From contig DWUQ01000152.1 of NCBI GenBank assembly GCA_019120675.1, positions 1 to 62,692 on the forward strand: a stretch of 62,692 nucleotides of DNA, in the 5' to 3' direction. Positions 43,365-52,131 of the stretch are shown in pieces; the first letter of the stretch is position 1, and each line of letters starts with the position of its first letter. Source of the stretch: Candidatus Paenalcaligenes intestinipullorum. GTDB taxonomy: Bacteria > Pseudomonadota > Gammaproteobacteria > Burkholderiales > Burkholderiaceae_B. The notes below the pieces were generated by a model that was not told the origin of the DNA, searched no databases, and was given only the letters and a program-made list of their open reading frames with translations. Both the position numbers and the translations under genes were made by a program.

Positions 43365-44456
43365 ATGAATGTGCTGGACTCGTATCAGGCTGCGTTAGCG
43401 CAGCGTGGTTATCAAGCGGATAACGCGCAATGTGCAGCGGCGGAACGTTTGCAGGAGTTTGCTGAGGCGCTCATTACTAGCGAGCAAGCGCAAAGCTCAA
43501 TCTTAAAACGTTGGTTTCATAAAGGGGTGCCCCCTAAGGGCGTCTACCTATGGGGTGGTGTAGGGCGCGGCAAAAGCTTTCTAATGGAAATCTTTTATCA
43601 AGCTGTACCCATTCAACGCAAAACCCGTCTGCATTTCCATGAGTTTATGCGTGGTGTGCACCAACAGCTGCACGAATTACGCGGTAAGAGTGATCCCTTA
43701 GACAGCGTTGCCCAACACATTGCGCAAAAATACGCGCTGATTTGTTTTGACGAGTTTCATGTGTCGGATATTGCGGACGCCATGATCCTTTATAAGCTCT
43801 TGTTGGGGTTGTTTGAGCATGGGGTAAGTTTTGTGATGACCTCCAACTACCCGCCCCAAGACTTATACCCCGATGGTCTGCATCGTGATCGAATTCTTCC
43901 TGCTATTGCGTTGATCCAAGAGCGCTTGGATGTGCTGAATGTGGATACTGGAGTGGATTATCGACGCCGTAGCCTAGAACAAGTCCCCCGTTATCTAACC
44001 CCCAACAATGCCGCGGCCCAAGCCCAGTTGCAGGCTTTGTTTGACCAATTGGCCGAAGGTGACCCATTAGACCCAATCATTGAAGTGGAAAATCGACCTT
44101 TGCATGCCATTGCGCGAGCAAAAACGGTGCTCTGGGCTAGCTTTCACGAGCTGTGCGAGCAGCCGCGCTCGCAAAATGACTACTTGGATTTGGCCGCTCA
44201 GTATCAGGCAATTATTCTGTCGGATGTGCCCAAGCTCACCCCGCGAGACGCTTCCGCGGCTCGGCGCTTTACGTGGTTAGTGGATGTGCTGTATGACCAT
44301 CACATTCAGCTCATTATCGCAGCGGACTGTCCAGCCGACGAGCTGTATACGCAAGGGCCTCAAGCCACTGAGTTTCACCGTACCGTTTCACGGTTGGTGG
44401 AAATGCAGTCCAAAGCGTATGTGGCTTTACCCCCCCGGCAGGCCGTTAGCTTATAA
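43365..44456 (+). CDS. zapE: AFG1-family ATPase ZapE
   Basis: A 363-residue P-loop ATPase. Walker A is GGVGRGKSFLMEIFYQ at about 64-79. Walker B is LICFDEFHVSDIADAMIL. VMTSNYPPQDLYPDGLHRDRILPAI is a hallmark of the AFG1 family. In E. coli ZapE binds FtsZ and affects Z-ring constriction; this gene often follows lpd in betaproteobacteria. The ribosome binding site is in AAGGGCG before the ATG. Confidence 0.92.
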   Translation: MNVLDSYQAALAQRGYQADNAQCAAAERLQEFAEALITSEQAQSSILKRWFHKGVPPKGVYLWGGVGRGKSFLMEIFYQAVPIQRKTRLHFHEFMRGVHQQLHELRGKSDPLDSVAQHIAQKYALICFDEFHVSDIADAMILYKLLLGLFEHGVSFVMTSNYPPQDLYPDGLHRDRILPAIALIQERLDVLNVDTGVDYRRRSLEQVPRYLTPNNAAAQAQLQALFDQLAEGDPLDPIIEVENRPLHAIARAKTVLWASFHELCEQPRSQNDYLDLAAQYQAIILSDVPKLTPRDASAARRFTWLVDVLYDHHIQLIIAADCPADELYTQGPQATEFHRTVSRLVEMQSKAYVALPPRQAVSL

Positions 44457-44479
44457 GACTTTGTATAGAGCCGTATAAT
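44451..44479 (+). promoter_or_regulatory. Possible trpS promoter
   Basis: TATAAT at 44474-44479, with TTATAA at 44451-44456 as a possible -35 and 17 bases between. It lies 44 bases before the trpS ATG and overlaps the end of zapE. Confidence 0.42.
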
Positions 44480-44522
44480 TGCTCCTTCTATTTTAATTCT
44501 TTAACCCATATTGTGTGAATCT

Positions 44523-45845
44523 ATGAGCAAAAGCACGCGTGTATTGACGGGCATCACCACCTCCGGTATTCCTCATCTCGGTAATTATGCGGGTGCCATT
44601 CGCCCCGCCATCGAAGCCAGTCAACAGCCTAGTAACGACGCTTTCTTTTTTATGGCGGATTACCACGCTTTGATTAAATGTGATGATCCCGAGCGCGTCG
44701 CGCAGTCACGCTTGGCGATTGCGGCCACTTGGCTAGCAGCGGGTTTGGATCCAGAGCGCGTGACCTTTTATCGGCAGTCAGATATTCCTGAGATTCCAGA
44801 GCTAAATTGGTTACTGAGCTGCATGACCGCTAAAGGCCTAATGAATCGTGCGCACGCGTACAAAGCCGCGCAGGATCATAATGAAAGCCGTGGCGTAGAG
44901 CTGGATGAGGGCATTAGTATGGGGCTGTTTTCCTATCCTGTGCTGATGGCGGCGGATATCCTAATGTTTAATGCTCAACAGGTTCCCGTGGGGCGCGATC
45001 AAATTCAGCACATTGAAATGGCCCGTGATATTGCTCAGCGATTTAACCATCACTATGGCCAAGGCAAAGAGTTTTTTGTGTTGCCACAAGCGTTGATTGC
45101 CGAGCATGTGGCGACGTTGCCCGGCTTGGATGGACGGAAAATGTCTAAAAGCTACGACAACACGATCCCCTTATTTGAAGGGGGGAGTGCAGCTTTAAAA
45201 CAAGCGGTAATGCGGATTGTGACGGACTCTAAGCAGCCTGGCGAAGCCAAAGACCCTGACAGCACTATGTTGACCCAGCTGTACGCCGCGTTTGCGCAGC
45301 CCGATCAATTGGCCGCTTTTCGTGCCGCTTTACAAGACGGCATCGCTTGGGGGGAAGCCAAACAGCAGTTGTACCAGTTACTGGAAAATCTCTTGGCGCC
45401 CATGCGGGAAGAGTACGAGCGGTTAATGCAGCAACCCCAAGAAATCGAAGACATCTTGCAAGAAGGCGCACGTAAAGCGCGTGCCGAAGCGCAGCCTCTG
45501 ATGGCTCGTCTGCGTGAGGCAGTCGGTCTACGGTCGCCCCGACAGACGACGTCTACGCAAGGGAGCACACAGCACAAGGCTGCCAAGGCTCGTTTTGTGA
45601 GTTTCAAAGAAGGGGATTGGTTCAAATTCCGTTTATTGGATGCGCAAGGCGAAGAGCTCTTGTGCTCCGAGCCTTTTAGTGATCCCCGCGCTGCGGGCTT
45701 AGCGCAAAAGCATCTGCGTGAGCGGGGGGCTCAGGACGTACAAACTGTCGAGCAGCAGGCACAGATTTTGATCGAAGGGCGCTGCATTGCGCAATTCCCA
45801 ACCAGCCGATTGGCAGCGGTGCAGGCAGCCTTAGCGTCTTTATAA
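44523..45845 (+). CDS. trpS: Tryptophanyl-tRNA synthetase with extra C-terminal domain
   Basis: I chose the ATG at 44523 (MSKSTRVLTGITTSGIPHLGNYAG); the frame opens at 44511. The product is 440 residues, against about 330 in E. coli. The HIGH-like motif is GIPHLGNY and the KMSKS motif is GRKMSKSYDNTI. After a short low-complexity linker (RSPRQTTSTQGSTQHKAAKAR), about 85 extra residues follow: FVSFKEGDWFKFRLLDAQGEELLCSEPF..., like DUF1508/YegP modules. It charges tRNA-Trp. Confidence 0.95.
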   Translation: MSKSTRVLTGITTSGIPHLGNYAGAIRPAIEASQQPSNDAFFFMADYHALIKCDDPERVAQSRLAIAATWLAAGLDPERVTFYRQSDIPEIPELNWLLSCMTAKGLMNRAHAYKAAQDHNESRGVELDEGISMGLFSYPVLMAADILMFNAQQVPVGRDQIQHIEMARDIAQRFNHHYGQGKEFFVLPQALIAEHVATLPGLDGRKMSKSYDNTIPLFEGGSAALKQAVMRIVTDSKQPGEAKDPDSTMLTQLYAAFAQPDQLAAFRAALQDGIAWGEAKQQLYQLLENLLAPMREEYERLMQQPQEIEDILQEGARKARAEAQPLMARLREAVGLRSPRQTTSTQGSTQHKAAKARFVSFKEGDWFKFRLLDAQGEELLCSEPFSDPRAAGLAQKHLRERGAQDVQTVEQQAQILIEGRCIAQFPTSRLAAVQAALASL

Positions 45846-45987
45846 GATACGTTTATAAAAGTTGATAAGCCCTACAGGTGATTAAGCGAAAACCCAAGCG
45901 AGCGCTGCTCAGTATGGATGAGCAGTGTTATCGATAGATCATCCTTAGTAATAAAGCGCGTTATCCGTACAGAACGCTTCCGAGTAT

Positions 45988-46019
45988 AAAAAAGGGCCCA
46001 TGATATTGGGCCCTTTTTT
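45988..46019. terminator. Bidirectional intrinsic terminator after trpS
   Basis: An A-run, then GGGCCCA pairing with TGGGCCC, then six T. It lies between trpS (plus) and the convergent small gene (minus). Confidence 0.92.
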
Positions 46020-46031
46020 GTGGTCGTAAGG

Positions 46032-46556
46032 TTAATCATCCAGGCGATTGGCTGGCAAGCCTACGCGTTGGCAAACGTCTAAAAATGTTTCCACCTGCGC
46101 TTTTTTGACTAAGGCAAGTTGAAATTCACATTCGTAATGCTGACCAAACTCGATAAGCTCATAGTGCGGGTAATGCTGAGCCAGCTGCGCAGCGGCCCAA
46201 TCATAAAAGCCCTCTACATCACTAAACGGACAGTTTTCGTAGGGGAAATCAGGCAGCTGACTGTCTTCGAAGACATTTTGTACTTCCTCCCATAACGTAT
46301 CGACGTGATCCGCAATGAATAACAGATCCTCAAGCTCAATGCCAATCACCAACGCCAAGTTGTGTTCGGGTTGGCGTTGAGCCAAACGGACCGCCTCGGC
46401 CCCATACAAACGCTTTAAAACGTTTTCTGGGTCGGTACTGGCTTCAAGCGCAATATCTGCAATCGCGTTGGCTTCATTATCATCCAGCTCATCGTCAGCT
46501 AAAAAATCAATTAAAGCCGCCAGCTCATCACGAGTAGGTAAAGAAGAAGTCGTCAT
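46032..46556 (-). CDS. Acidic protein of unknown function
   Basis: I chose the ATG at 46556 because GAGG lies 5 bases before it; a GTG at 46562 is also open. The product is 174 residues, acidic, with no signal peptide or membrane segment. It is mostly helical: DELAALIDFLADDELDDNEANAIADIALEAS, then LALVIGIELEDLLFIADHVDTLW. PYENCPFSDVEGFYDWAAAQL is a distinctive middle. I do not recognise the family. It follows tex by 7 bases on the same strand and is probably co-transcribed with it. Confidence 0.8.
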   Translation of the reverse strand: MTTSSLPTRDELAALIDFLADDELDDNEANAIADIALEASTDPENVLKRLYGAEAVRLAQRQPEHNLALVIGIELEDLLFIADHVDTLWEEVQNVFEDSQLPDFPYENCPFSDVEGFYDWAAAQLAQHYPHYELIEFGQHYECEFQLALVKKAQVETFLDVCQRVGLPANRLDD

Positions 46557-46563
46557 AAGCACC

Positions 46564-48936
46564 TCATTGTTTTAGGCGCGCAAAGGCAGCTGCCATTGCG
46601 TTATTGTTGGGGCGAGCCTCGGCAGCTTTTCCAGCTGCGCGGGGGGCGTTGGTACGAGGCGGTCGATTTGTGCGGGGCGCGCCGGGCGCTGTGTTCTTGG
46701 AGCCCATAGAGGCAGCGTCATCCTGCAAGCGCATACTTAAGCCAATCCGCTTACGGTCTACGTCAACCTCGAGAACTTTGACTTTAACGGTTTGGCCGAC
46801 TCGGACTACATCACGCGGATCGCTAACAAATTTATCAGCTAATGCAGAAATATGCACGAGGCCATCTTGATGCACGCCTACATCCACAAACGCGCCAAAG
46901 TTTGCCACATTCGTCACCACGCCCTCCAGCACCATGCCAGGCTGCAAGTCTTTGATAGATTGTAAACCCTCCATGAACTGAGCGGTTTGAAACTCGGGGC
47001 GTGGGTCACGACCTGGCTTTTCAATTTCAGAGAAAATATCCTGCACCGTCGGCAGGCCAAACTGCTCGTCGGTAAAGTCATTGGGCGACAAGCCTTTTAA
47101 GGCACCACTCTGTCCCATCACTTGCTGCGCGGATTGCTGTAAGCGCGCTAAGATTTTTTGTGCAACGGGGTAGGCTTCAGGGTGCACCGCGGAGGCATCC
47201 AGTGGGTTATCACCATTTGCAATGCGCAAAAAGCCTGCGGCTTGCTCAAAGGCTTTAGGCCCAAAACGCGGCACCTCCAAGAGCTGCTTGCGTGTTTTGA
47301 AAGCCCCATGCTGATTGCGCCAAGCCACAATGTTTTGTGCCAAGCTGCTGTTTAAACCCGACACGTGCATCAATAGAGGACTGGACGCTGTATTGAGGTC
47401 GACACCAACCGCGTTCACACAATCCTCGACCACGGTTTCTAAGCTACGAGCCAGCTCGCGCTGATTCACATCATGCTGATACTGACCGACGCCAATGGCT
47501 TTGGGATCAATTTTTACCAGTTCGGCTAAAGGGTCTTGGAGGCGTCGCGCAATGGAGACCGCACCGCGCAAGCTCACATCCAAATCAGGAAACTCCTTGG
47601 CGGCTAATTCTGAGGCCGAGTAAACCGACGCGCCTGCCTCGGAAACTGTGATACGTGTAAAGGTTAAGTTGGGGTACAAGGATGCGACTTCGGTCACCAA
47701 CGCTTCTGTTTCACGAGAGCCTGTGCCATTGCCCACCGCGACCAGCTCGATTTGATGTTGCTGGATCAGCTTGGCCAGGCTTTTGATGCTGCCACTACGA
47801 TCGCGCCGAGGCTCGAAGGGGTAAATGGTGGTGGTGTCAAGCAGCTTGCCCGTCGCATCAATGGCCGCCACCTTGACGCCGGTACGAATGCCAGGGTCCA
47901 GCCCTAAGACCGCTTTAGGACCAGCGGGTGCAGCTAAAAGTAAATCACGCAAATTTGCCGCAAAAACGCGCGTGGCTTCGTGTTCGGCTTCTTCGCGCAA
48001 ACGGGTAATCAGCTCCGTCTCAAAGCTTGTCAACAAGCGTACCCGCCAAGTCCAGCGGCACACCTCGCCATACCACTGGCCACGTGCGGTGGCGGTGGGG
48101 CTAAAGTCTGCTTCGCGGCACACAAGCTCCGCTACTTTGGCCACACATGGGTGGGGGTGCAAGGCTTCTTGCTCTTCAGACAGACCGATACGCAAGCTTA
48201 ATACCCCTTGTTGACGGCCACGTAATAACGCCAAGGTACGGTGCGAGGGGAGTGTAGCCAAGCGTTCTTGAAAATCAAACCAATCGCGAAAGTTTGCCCC
48301 TTCATTTTCTTTGCCTTCGACGACTTGGGAAATTAATAACCCCTGTTGCCACAGTTGCTCGCGCAAAGCGGTTAAAAGCTCAGCATTCTCTGCATACGTT
48401 TCAGCCAAAATATCACGTGCGCCATCCAAAGCAGCTTTGGCCGTATCAAACGGTGCGTCACCGGTATAGTCAGCCGCCAGAGTTAAGGGCTCTGCGGTGG
48501 GTTGCTCAGCAATCGCATTTACCAAACCGTCCAGACCAGCCTCGCGAGCGATCTGAGCGCGAGTACGGCGTTTGGGTCGGTAGGGTTTATATAGGTCTTC
48601 TAAGCGCTGCTTGGTGTCCGCGGCATTAATTTCCTGCTCTAACTCAGGGCTAAGCTTATTTTGCTGCTCAATCGAGTCTAAAATGCTGATACGGCGCGCC
48701 TCAAGCTCACGTAAATACACCAAGCGTACTTCTAAGTCACGCAACACACCGTCATCCAGGCCGCCAGTCGCTTCTTTACGATAGCGCGCAATAAACGGCA
48801 CCGTAGAGCCTTGGTCCAGTAATTCCACCGCAGCTTGGGCTTGGGCGAAACGAATGCTTAGCTCCTGCGTTAAAAGGGTTAAAATACGTGCTTCATCCAC
48901 CGCACGGGCAGAGCCTTGAGTCAGGGTATCGGTCAT
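46564..48936 (-). CDS. tex: Tex-family transcription accessory protein
   Basis: A 790-residue RNA-binding protein. The N-terminal helical domain carries STVPFIARYRKEATGGLDD. A YqgF-like domain begins at VLGLDPGIRTGVKVAAID. Helix-hairpin-helix units are in GVDLNTASSPLLMHVSGLN and TRKQLLEVPRFGPKAFEQAAGFLRI. The S1 domain is in GMVLEGVVTNVANFGAFVDVGVHQDGLVHIS. A basic tail rich in Pro, Arg and Ala follows. It is cytosolic and linked to transcription and RNA surveillance. Confidence 0.96.
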   Translation of the reverse strand: MTDTLTQGSARAVDEARILTLLTQELSIRFAQAQAAVELLDQGSTVPFIARYRKEATGGLDDGVLRDLEVRLVYLRELEARRISILDSIEQQNKLSPELEQEINAADTKQRLEDLYKPYRPKRRTRAQIAREAGLDGLVNAIAEQPTAEPLTLAADYTGDAPFDTAKAALDGARDILAETYAENAELLTALREQLWQQGLLISQVVEGKENEGANFRDWFDFQERLATLPSHRTLALLRGRQQGVLSLRIGLSEEQEALHPHPCVAKVAELVCREADFSPTATARGQWYGEVCRWTWRVRLLTSFETELITRLREEAEHEATRVFAANLRDLLLAAPAGPKAVLGLDPGIRTGVKVAAIDATGKLLDTTTIYPFEPRRDRSGSIKSLAKLIQQHQIELVAVGNGTGSRETEALVTEVASLYPNLTFTRITVSEAGASVYSASELAAKEFPDLDVSLRGAVSIARRLQDPLAELVKIDPKAIGVGQYQHDVNQRELARSLETVVEDCVNAVGVDLNTASSPLLMHVSGLNSSLAQNIVAWRNQHGAFKTRKQLLEVPRFGPKAFEQAAGFLRIANGDNPLDASAVHPEAYPVAQKILARLQQSAQQVMGQSGALKGLSPNDFTDEQFGLPTVQDIFSEIEKPGRDPRPEFQTAQFMEGLQSIKDLQPGMVLEGVVTNVANFGAFVDVGVHQDGLVHISALADKFVSDPRDVVRVGQTVKVKVLEVDVDRKRIGLSMRLQDDAASMGSKNTAPGAPRTNRPPRTNAPRAAGKAAEARPNNNAMAAAFARLKQ

Positions 48937-49035
48937 GAATGAGGGTAATGCCTATAGTGATCAAAAACGCCTACGTACTGTAGACAGCTGTCCTGCTAGA
49001 CCATAGCAGTTATGGTCGCGTTAAACGATTAATTG

Positions 49036-49056
49036 CTCTGATTATAATTGTCAGAG
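49036..49056 (+). promoter_or_regulatory. Palindrome over a TATAAT element upstream of the helicase gene
   Basis: CTCTGA (49036-49041) and TCAGAG (49051-49056) frame TATAAT (49043-49048). The likely -35 (GTTAAA, 49020) is weak. The arrangement suits an operator over the -10 element. It is not a LexA box. Confidence 0.4.
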
Positions 49057-49079
49057 TGCAGATTGAAAGACAAACTACG

Positions 49080-51137
49080 ATGCTAAGCTTAGAACTTGAC
49101 GATGTTTTTGCCGATGGCGGCCCATTGGCCGAAGCCGCGTCGCGCTACCACTTACGCCAAGGTCAACTCGAGCTGGCTCGTTCCATTGCTAAAGCCATTG
49201 ATCAGCACGAAACCCTCATCGCCGAGGCGGGCACCGGCACTGGCAAAACATGGGCGTATTTAGTTCCTGTATTTTTAAGTGGCGCCAAAGCGCTGATCTC
49301 TACCGGTACCCGCACCTTGCAGGATCAGTTGTTTCATCGTGACTTACCGCATATCCGCAAGGCCTTAAAGCTGCCTTTGCAAACGGCGTTACTCAAAGGA
49401 CGCAGTAATTACGTTTGTCATTATCATTTAGAGCGTGCCGAGGTGGACTTGCCAGCTTTTGGGTTCAGTAGCCGTACGGATATTATGCGCTTGCGCGATA
49501 TTCGTCTGTTTGCGGACCGCAGCCAAACGGGCGATAAGGCCGAGCTATCGGATATCCCCGAGGAGGCTGGTATCTGGTCAAGGGTAACGTCTACCCGTGA
49601 AAACTGCCTCGGCCAAGAGTGCCCATTTATCAACGATTGCTTTGTGCTCAAAGCGCGTCGTCGTGCCCAAGAGGCGGATATTGTGGTGGTGAACCATGCG
49701 CTGTTTATGGCGGATTTGGCCTTACGCGAAGAAGGGATCACCGACTTGTTGCCCGAAGTCGATACGGTCGTTTTTGACGAAGCCCACCAATTGCCAGACG
49801 TGGCCACTCGTTTTTTAGGCACTGTGATTTCGTTGCACCAAATTATGGACTTGGCGCAGCAAATTGAAGCCGCTGGCTTGGCACATGCCCGAGGGGTGGT
49901 GCCCGACTGGGGGGCGGTATCCGGCAAAATTGATACCGCCTGCAAGGCTTTACGGCTCAGTACCATTGAGTTGGGTAAGCAAGCGGGCGGCCGCGCCACC
50001 TTTGATGCCATTCCTAATGCAGAAGCCTTTGATAGTGCACTCGAAGACCTGCTGGAAACCCTGGATCGAGCTATTAAGATTTTAGAGCTGATTGCGGAAA
50101 AGCATCCCGATTTAGATGCGGCCTACAAGCTAGCCATTCGCTTACGGGCAACTTTATTTTTGTGGAGCCAGCCCGATCGACAAGGCCGTCACGCGTTGAT
50201 GCCCGACAAAACGGCCGAAGAGCTTAAGGCCGAAAGCGCCGAGGAGGTCGTGCGTTGGATCGAAGCGACTACTCATTCTCTGCGTTTTCATAGCGCGCCT
50301 TTATCGGTGGCCAAGATTTTCTCTCGCTATCGGCAGCCGCATCAAGCCTGGGTCCTTACTTCGGCCACTTTGTCGGTGTATGGCAACTTTGCCCATTTTG
50401 TGCATCAGCTCGGTCTATGGGAGGCCCGTACAGAGGTCTGGCCGTCCCCCTTTGATTATCCTAATCAAGGCCTGCTGCTGGTCCCTAATCAATTACCGGT
50501 TCCCAGTGCCCCACAGTTTAACGAGGCTTTTGTTGAGTTGCTCGTACCCTTAATTCAAAAAACCCCTGGAGGGGTTTTAGTATTGTGTACGACGTTGCGA
50601 GCGGTAGACCGCATTGCTGATTTACTAGAGGAAGCCTTCGAAGAGTTCAGCATTCAGCGGCCTTTATTGCGTCAAGGGGAGCGTTCGCGTCGAGTGTTAT
50701 TAGAGGCGTTCCAACAAAGCCATAATACGGTCTTAGTTGGCAGCGCCAGCTTTTGGGAAGGCATTGATGTGCCGGGTGATGCCTTGACGCTAGTCGCCAT
50801 CGACAAGTTACCTTTTGCCCCACCTGATGATCCGGTGCTCGAAGCCCGCATCAAAGCTTGCCGAGAGCGCGGGGGCAATCCGTTTATGGAGTATCAGCTG
50901 CCCGATGCGGCCATTGCCCTAAAACAGGGTGCAGGGCGCTTAATTCGCACCGAACAAGACTGGGGCGTATTGGTCGTGGGTGATTCCCGAATTGTTGATA
51001 AACACTATGGCAAGCTGCTGTGGCGCGGCCTGCCTGCTTTTACTCGAACGCGCGATCCACAGCGAGCGGCGCAGTTTTTTGAAGAGCGCAAGTTAACGGC
51101 AACGTCCACCACCAAAACAAAAACCGCTGTACGCTAA
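49080..51137 (+). CDS. DinG/YoaA-type ATP-dependent DNA helicase
   Basis: I chose the ATG at 49080; a GTG at 49056 is also open. The product is 685 residues. Motif I is EAGTGTGKTWAYLVP. The iron-sulfur cluster cysteines are in NYVCHYH, ENCLGQECPF and NDCFVL. The DEAH box is VVFDEAHQL. GSASFWEGIDVPGDALT and IALKQGAGRLIRTEQD are C-terminal helicase motifs. It is an XPD-like superfamily 2 helicase for DNA repair, and closer to YoaA than to DinG in length. The last bases form part of a terminator hairpin. Confidence 0.92.
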   Translation: MLSLELDDVFADGGPLAEAASRYHLRQGQLELARSIAKAIDQHETLIAEAGTGTGKTWAYLVPVFLSGAKALISTGTRTLQDQLFHRDLPHIRKALKLPLQTALLKGRSNYVCHYHLERAEVDLPAFGFSSRTDIMRLRDIRLFADRSQTGDKAELSDIPEEAGIWSRVTSTRENCLGQECPFINDCFVLKARRRAQEADIVVVNHALFMADLALREEGITDLLPEVDTVVFDEAHQLPDVATRFLGTVISLHQIMDLAQQIEAAGLAHARGVVPDWGAVSGKIDTACKALRLSTIELGKQAGGRATFDAIPNAEAFDSALEDLLETLDRAIKILELIAEKHPDLDAAYKLAIRLRATLFLWSQPDRQGRHALMPDKTAEELKAESAEEVVRWIEATTHSLRFHSAPLSVAKIFSRYRQPHQAWVLTSATLSVYGNFAHFVHQLGLWEARTEVWPSPFDYPNQGLLLVPNQLPVPSAPQFNEAFVELLVPLIQKTPGGVLVLCTTLRAVDRIADLLEEAFEEFSIQRPLLRQGERSRRVLLEAFQQSHNTVLVGSASFWEGIDVPGDALTLVAIDKLPFAPPDDPVLEARIKACRERGGNPFMEYQLPDAAIALKQGAGRLIRTEQDWGVLVVGDSRIVDKHYGKLLWRGLPAFTRTRDPQRAAQFFEERKLTATSTTKTKTAVR

Positions 51138-51153
51138 AAAGCGTACAGCGGTT
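51122..51153 (-). terminator. Terminator of bamD overlapping the helicase gene's end
   Basis: AACCGCTGTACGC (51122-51134) pairs with GCGTACAGCGGTT (51141-51153). The T-run lies on the minus strand (complement of 51108-51121, AAAACAAAAA), so it ends bamD. Its arms include the last codons and stop of the convergent helicase gene. The plus-strand side has no T-run. Confidence 0.8.
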
Positions 51154-51237
51154 GAGTAAGCGATAAAAAGGCAGTCTAGGTAATGGCTTTTGAGCTGCCC
51201 TTTGAGACCTAACAACAGTGTCTCGATGTTAATGCAC

Positions 51238-52080
51238 CTAGAACCAGTTAAGCGGGTTCCAGTAATTAACCTTGGTTTTTAGGCCGTTTTTCCAATACTC
51301 ACTGTTTGGGAAGTTTTCGTCCAGTACGCGCTTGGCGTCATCGCGCAGCTGGGTTTCTTCGAGCTTATCGTATGACAAGTACATAATGTACAACGCACGC
51401 TCTGCCACCGGCACGCCTTCAAAGTCGGTGATCACGCGCTGAGCACGGTTCACGGCTGCGACGTACGCACCACGTGAATAATAATACTCAGCCACATGGG
51501 CTTCGTTTTCGGCAATGGTGTTGACAAGCCAAGCGGCGCGCTTGCGGGCGTCATCAGCATAACGGCTATCCGGGTAGGTGGTAATGAGCTCGTTAAAGGC
51601 TTCGTAAGACTCGCGTAGACCACGTGGGTCGCGTTCGCTTGGGTCTTGGCGGGTAAACTGTGACAGCACGGCGCTAGGCGGGGTAAAGGTGACCAAGCCT
51701 TTTAGGTACAGCATGTAATCGCTGCCGGGATGGTTGGGGTATTGTTTTTGGAAGCGGTCAATCGCGGCCAAGGCTTGCTCGGGCTCTTCGTCGCGCCAGT
51801 TGATGTACGCTTGATCAATCAGTGATTGTTGTGCATAGGTACCAAAAGGATAGCGAGCTTCAATGGCTTCGAGGCGCGTACGGGCTGCATTCCAATTGCT
51901 GGCGTTCATTTCCTCGCGTGCGTCTTGGTAGAGGCGTTCGGCGGTCCAGCCCGTTGTGGGGTCAACCTCGGTTTTCGTAGAGCTACACCCCGCCATAAAC
52001 AGCGCAGCACTAATTGCTAATGTGGCGCCTGCTACACGCGCAGCCTTTGGGGAGTGGGAGAGTAGGTTAAAACGAATCAC
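51238..52080 (-). CDS. bamD: Outer membrane assembly lipoprotein BamD
   Basis: I chose the GTG at 52080 because AAGGA lies at good spacing; the frame also opens at an ATG at 52104. The product is 280 residues. The lipobox is LFMAGC with Cys32 as the lipid site. The mature part is TPR helices: WNAARTRLEAIEARYPFGTYAQQSLIDQAYINW and PEQALAAIDRFQKQYPNHPGSDYMLYLKGL. NSEYWKNGLKT near the end is also typical. BamD binds BamA and guides outer-membrane proteins. Confidence 0.95.
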   Translation of the reverse strand: MIRFNLLSHSPKAARVAGATLAISAALFMAGCSSTKTEVDPTTGWTAERLYQDAREEMNASNWNAARTRLEAIEARYPFGTYAQQSLIDQAYINWRDEEPEQALAAIDRFQKQYPNHPGSDYMLYLKGLVTFTPPSAVLSQFTRQDPSERDPRGLRESYEAFNELITTYPDSRYADDARKRAAWLVNTIAENEAHVAEYYYSRGAYVAAVNRAQRVITDFEGVPVAERALYIMYLSYDKLEETQLRDDAKRVLDENFPNSEYWKNGLKTKVNYWNPLNWF

Positions 52081-52131
52081 AAAAAGTATCCTTGGTGGTA
52101 GCATTACAAATCGATTATATGATCTGTTGCT

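Noticed and set aside
48970..49025. LexA (SOS) box before the helicase gene
   Set aside because: CTGT and ACAG words occur, but not with the spacing of a LexA site.
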